From positions 3,038,001 to 3,102,000 of the forward strand of contig JAFCIZ010000006.1 in NCBI GenBank assembly GCA_017871115.1: a stretch of 64,000 nt of DNA, in the 5' to 3' direction. The notes beneath the pieces were generated by a model, which worked only from the letters and a program-made list of their open reading frames with translations, made no database searches and was not told the DNA's origin. This stretch comes from Cunninghamella blakesleeana (taxonomy: Eukaryota > Mucoromycota > Mucoromycetes > Mucorales > Cunninghamellaceae). The position numbers and the translations under genes are program-made. Shown in pieces: positions 61,297 through 64,000 of this stretch (the stretch's first letter is position 1; each line of letters opens with the position of its first letter).

Positions 61297-62902
61297 ATGA
61301 GTACAGATAATACAAGAATTAGAATGGATTATGATGAATATTCATGTTTATTACATGATCAACAACATAAACAAACAAAATGGCAAAAATTATTACAGAG
61401 CCCTATTATTAGTTTACTACCATCTATTTTTTTAACTATTATATTATGGTTTGGTATTAGCCCAAGTGATGATTTATCAGAAACTGCTATTCATCTATTG
61501 GCTATTTTCATCGGGTAACTCATAAAAAATAAATAAATTAATAAAAAAATGAAACAACGTTTTTAAACTAATATTTTTATTTCATTTATTTATATAGCTG
61601 TATATTTGCTTTGATGACAACTTCATACAGTATTAGTGTATTGGTGATCACATCATTAATTGTCTTGTCCTTAACACAATCATTTCAATGTACAGATCAT
61701 CTTACTGGCGAAAGTATTGAATGCCGACTATGTGGTACAAGCTCATCCTCATCCTCGGTCGAAGAAGTTTATCATTGTAATGGGTCAGAAGAAGCTTTTG
61801 CTCATTCTTTGGAAGGATTTTCAAGCACTGTGGTTTGGTTAATTTTTGCTGCTTTTCATCTCGGTAAAGCTGTTGAAATCACTCAATTAGGAAAGCGTCT
61901 TTCTTTGTGGATGATTCAATCTTTTGGAAAAAGTATTTTTGGTTTAGGTTTTTCTGTAGTATTTTCAGGTATTGGATTTAAAAAAATTAAAGAAATAAAA
62001 AATAAAAATGATCCACCCCGTGATCACTTTTACACCAATAAGAAACATTTTTTATTTTATTTAAATCTCAATAAACCTTTTTTTTTATTATTATAGAAAT
62101 TTTATTGGCACCTTTTGTACCTAGTAATACAGCACGAGGTGGAGGAATCATTATGCCAATTGTCAATTCCATGAGTAAAACTTTAGGTTCTACCCCAGAC
62201 CATCGTCCGGAAATCGGTGCTTTTTTAATGCTATTAGGCTCTCATAGTAACCTTTTGTCAGCTTCCATGTTTCTTACCGGTAATAAAAAAATACAACACA
62301 ATAAATTAAAATAGAATGATCATTGTATATAAAAAGGATGGGTTCTTATGCTTTTTTTTTTTTGTAAAAAATAAAAAGGAATGGCATCAAACCCTTTGGC
62401 ATTAGCAAAAGCAAATGAATTATTTCCTGATATGACCTTTACGTTTATGACTTGGATAACTGGAAGTATCATCCCTGCATTAGTATGTGCATTCTGTTTA
62501 CCTTTAATCATGAGTAAATTCGTTTTTTCAAAAAGTAATTCATCCAAAAATCAATTGAATACTCAAGTTGTTGAACATTCTAAAACTCAGCTTCAAGATA
62601 TGGGTCCAATGTCTATAAAAGAAAAAGTAAATATAGAAAATATGATTACCTTTTTTTTTTTTCCAAAAAAAAAAAGTATATAAATAGATGATTTTATTTA
62701 AAAATTTTATTATTATTAGCAATTATGCTTTGTTTTATTAGGTTGTTTAGTTTTATGGGTAACTTCGGGATATACAAAATTAGATTCGACTCTGGTAGCT
62801 TTGTCTGGAATTGTTGTCTTGTTACACATGGAAACTATTACATGGAAAGATGTATCCACCAATACGACTGCTGTAAATAAAATAAAATAAAATAAATCGA
62901 TT

Positions 62903-62942
<40 letters not shown>

Positions 62943-63643
62943 GATAATGAATCAAGGGTGACCCTTATTTTATTTTTATTTTATTTATATAGTGGGATAC
63001 ATTATTTTGGTTAGGTGGATTTATAACAATAGCACAGCATTTATCTAAAGCAGGAGCTTCTGCATTCTTAGGTCAACATATTTCTTCAGCAATTACTGAT
63101 TTAGGACTTTCCCCTATTCCTTGTTTAGCCATCGCTTACTTTTTAACTACCTTTTTATTTTCATCCCTCAGTGCTCATACCGTTGCTTTTATCTCTACAT
63201 TTTTAGAAGCTGGGAAAGTATTAGGTGCAAATCCAATTATCTTAACGGCTTTATTATCTTATTTCGGTGCATTAGGTGGCTGTTTTGTAAGTTATATATA
63301 CATATATATATATATATATATTTAATAAAATTTATGCAAAACAATATTAATATCAAACATTTACTTTTTTTCGAATACAATTTATTTATTTATAGACGAA
63401 TTTTTCAACTGGTAAAAATAAAAATAATTATAAACAAATAGTAACTTCTAATAATTAATATATATATATATATATTACATATATTTTTTTAAAAAAAATA
63501 TAGGCACTACTGCTATGTATTTTGCTCATGGTTATGTATCACGTTCAAAATGGTTTAGTATTGGATTTTGTGTTGGATTATTCTATATTATTGTTTATTT
63601 TACCATTGGTATGGCTTGGTTCAAATTATTAGGATGGTACTAA
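61297..63643 (+). CDS. DASS-family transporter, 2-oxoglutarate/malate translocator-like
   Basis: Divalent anion:Na+ symporter superfamily carrier, similar to plastid DiT and bacterial CitT-type dicarboxylate exchangers. Exons 61297-61514, 61598-61968, 62097-62279, 62379-62626, 62720-62872, 62993-63286, 63396-63411 (16 nt) and 63504-63643 give 540 aa in exact phase. The first signature is EILLAPFVPSNTARGGGIIM and the second TNFSTGTTAMYF; in the family these SNT and S-T-G loops bind Na+ and carboxylate. About 11-12 hydrophobic helices are present, ending FKLLGWY. An insertion after helix 2 (61680-61790) carries four Cys (FQC, C-RLC, YHC) and a Ser run, probably lumenal or external. Substrate and membrane are inferred: a C4/C5-dicarboxylate, location unknown. 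Confidence 0.9.
63396..63411 (+). other. 16-nt microexon of the DASS transporter
   Basis: Flanked by TTATAG and GTAAAAA. It joins ...GGCF to TNFST and, with the first codon of the next exon, completes the conserved TNFSTG motif. Skipping it would shift the frame. Confidence 0.8.
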
Positions 63644-63864
63644 GCAATCTATATATATTAATATAAATTATTAGATATGATACACTTCTTTATATATAAA
63701 TTATACCCTATATAAATTTTTTATTGATTAATCTTTTTCCCCTGTTAAAACATGGCCAATTAATATTTTTTTTTGAACTTTTTAATAAAAAATATATATT
63801 ATGGGTCATCAAAAATTTTTTTTCATGCTTTTTCTTTTATTTTTTCTTTTTTTTTAATTGGATT
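63644..63864. promoter_or_regulatory. Short spacer upstream of the PFKFB gene
   Basis: 221 bp between the DASS stop and the next ATG, same strand. Ends in a T/C-rich leader (CTTTTTCTTTTATTTTTTC) right before ATG. Confidence 0.5.
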
Positions 63865-64000
63865 ATGGCAGCTCAATTATATAAGACTGAATCAGGTAGA
63901 TTATTTCATGCTGGTGCAATTTGTGTAATCACTGTTGGGTATAGTTAGTAAAAGAATAAAAAATTAAAGAAAATGGTAAAATGATATATAAAAAAAATAT
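63865..64000 (+). CDS. 6-phosphofructo-2-kinase/fructose-2,6-bisphosphatase, first exon only
   Basis: Bifunctional regulator of glycolysis that makes and degrades fructose-2,6-bisphosphate. The coding exon 63865-63938 reads MAAQLYKTESGRLFHAGAIC then VITVG, ending inside a codon at GG|GTATAG. In fungal family members this stretch directly precedes the kinase P-loop GLPARGKT, which would begin the next exon beyond the window. 63939-64000 is therefore intron. Identification rests on the 24 residues visible, which are distinctive for the fungal 6PF2K N-terminus. Confidence 0.75.

Overview
This window is nuclear DNA from a very AT-rich eukaryote, most likely an early-diverging fungus of the Mucoromycota type. 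The evidence is: many short GT-AG introns (typically 50-150 bp), no operons or ribosome-binding sites, fungal-only families (Ytp1, Yrb30-like Ran binder, Med15 with an N-terminal KIX), a cytosolic tRNA-Arg(ACG), and coding sequence interrupted by (AAT)n/(CAA)n runs that encode poly-Asn and poly-Gln. The genus cannot be named from the sequence alone. All exon boundaries below were chosen by eye from splice consensus, reading frame and family homology. In nearly every multi-exon model the phases add up exactly.

Layout. 1-4255 (+): a type II P-type cation ATPase, truncated at its 5' end by the window. 4790-5992 (-): two-finger C2H2 regulator. 6813-9499 (-): Ytp1-family membrane protein. 9926-11104 (-): Rieske iron-sulfur protein. 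11481-12133 (-): ZNHIT3/Hit1-like protein. 12134-16654: the longest gene-poor stretch, holding an orphan ORF, a 2.1-kb island of degenerate direct repeats and a tRNA-Arg gene. 16655-17481 (+): cytochrome b5. 17878-20906 (-): Ase1/PRC1 microtubule bundler. 21197-22183 (-): unrecognised protein. 23152-27138 (-): Mediator subunit Med15. 27819-34076 (+): TRAPPIII subunit Trs85. 34815-35868 (+): complex I NDUFS4. 36161-39598 (-): peroxisomal-type Lon protease. 40170-42868 (-): glycogen branching enzyme. 43779-45199 (+): Yrb30-like Ran-binding protein. 45491-47237 (-): proteasome ATPase Rpt3. 47497-48467 (+): TTC9-like TPR protein. 48696-49366 (-): DUF202 membrane protein. 49655-51423 (+): PA-TM-RING ubiquitin ligase. 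52245-53127 (+): TMEM70-like mitochondrial protein. 53326-55363 (-): Sec14/CRAL-TRIO protein. 55578-58869 (-): unrecognised KH-like protein. 58870-61296: gene-poor. 61297-63643 (+): DASS-family 2-oxoglutarate/malate-type transporter. 63865-end (+): first exon of 6-phosphofructo-2-kinase.

The genes are mostly housekeeping and do not form one pathway. Mitochondrial respiration recurs (Rieske, NDUFS4, a TMEM70-like assembly factor), as do membrane and protein quality control (Trs85, Lon, Rpt3, PA-RING) and carbon metabolism (branching enzyme, DASS transporter, PFKFB). Close divergent pairs (Rpt3/TPR, DUF202/PA-RING) probably share promoters.

I found no CRISPR, phage or prokaryotic defence system and no intact transposon. 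The most unusual items are the repeat island beside the tRNA gene, the recurring T-run/A-run junctions, a 16-nt microexon carrying a transport-signature motif, a GC-AG intron, and three conserved-looking but unrecognised proteins or segments.
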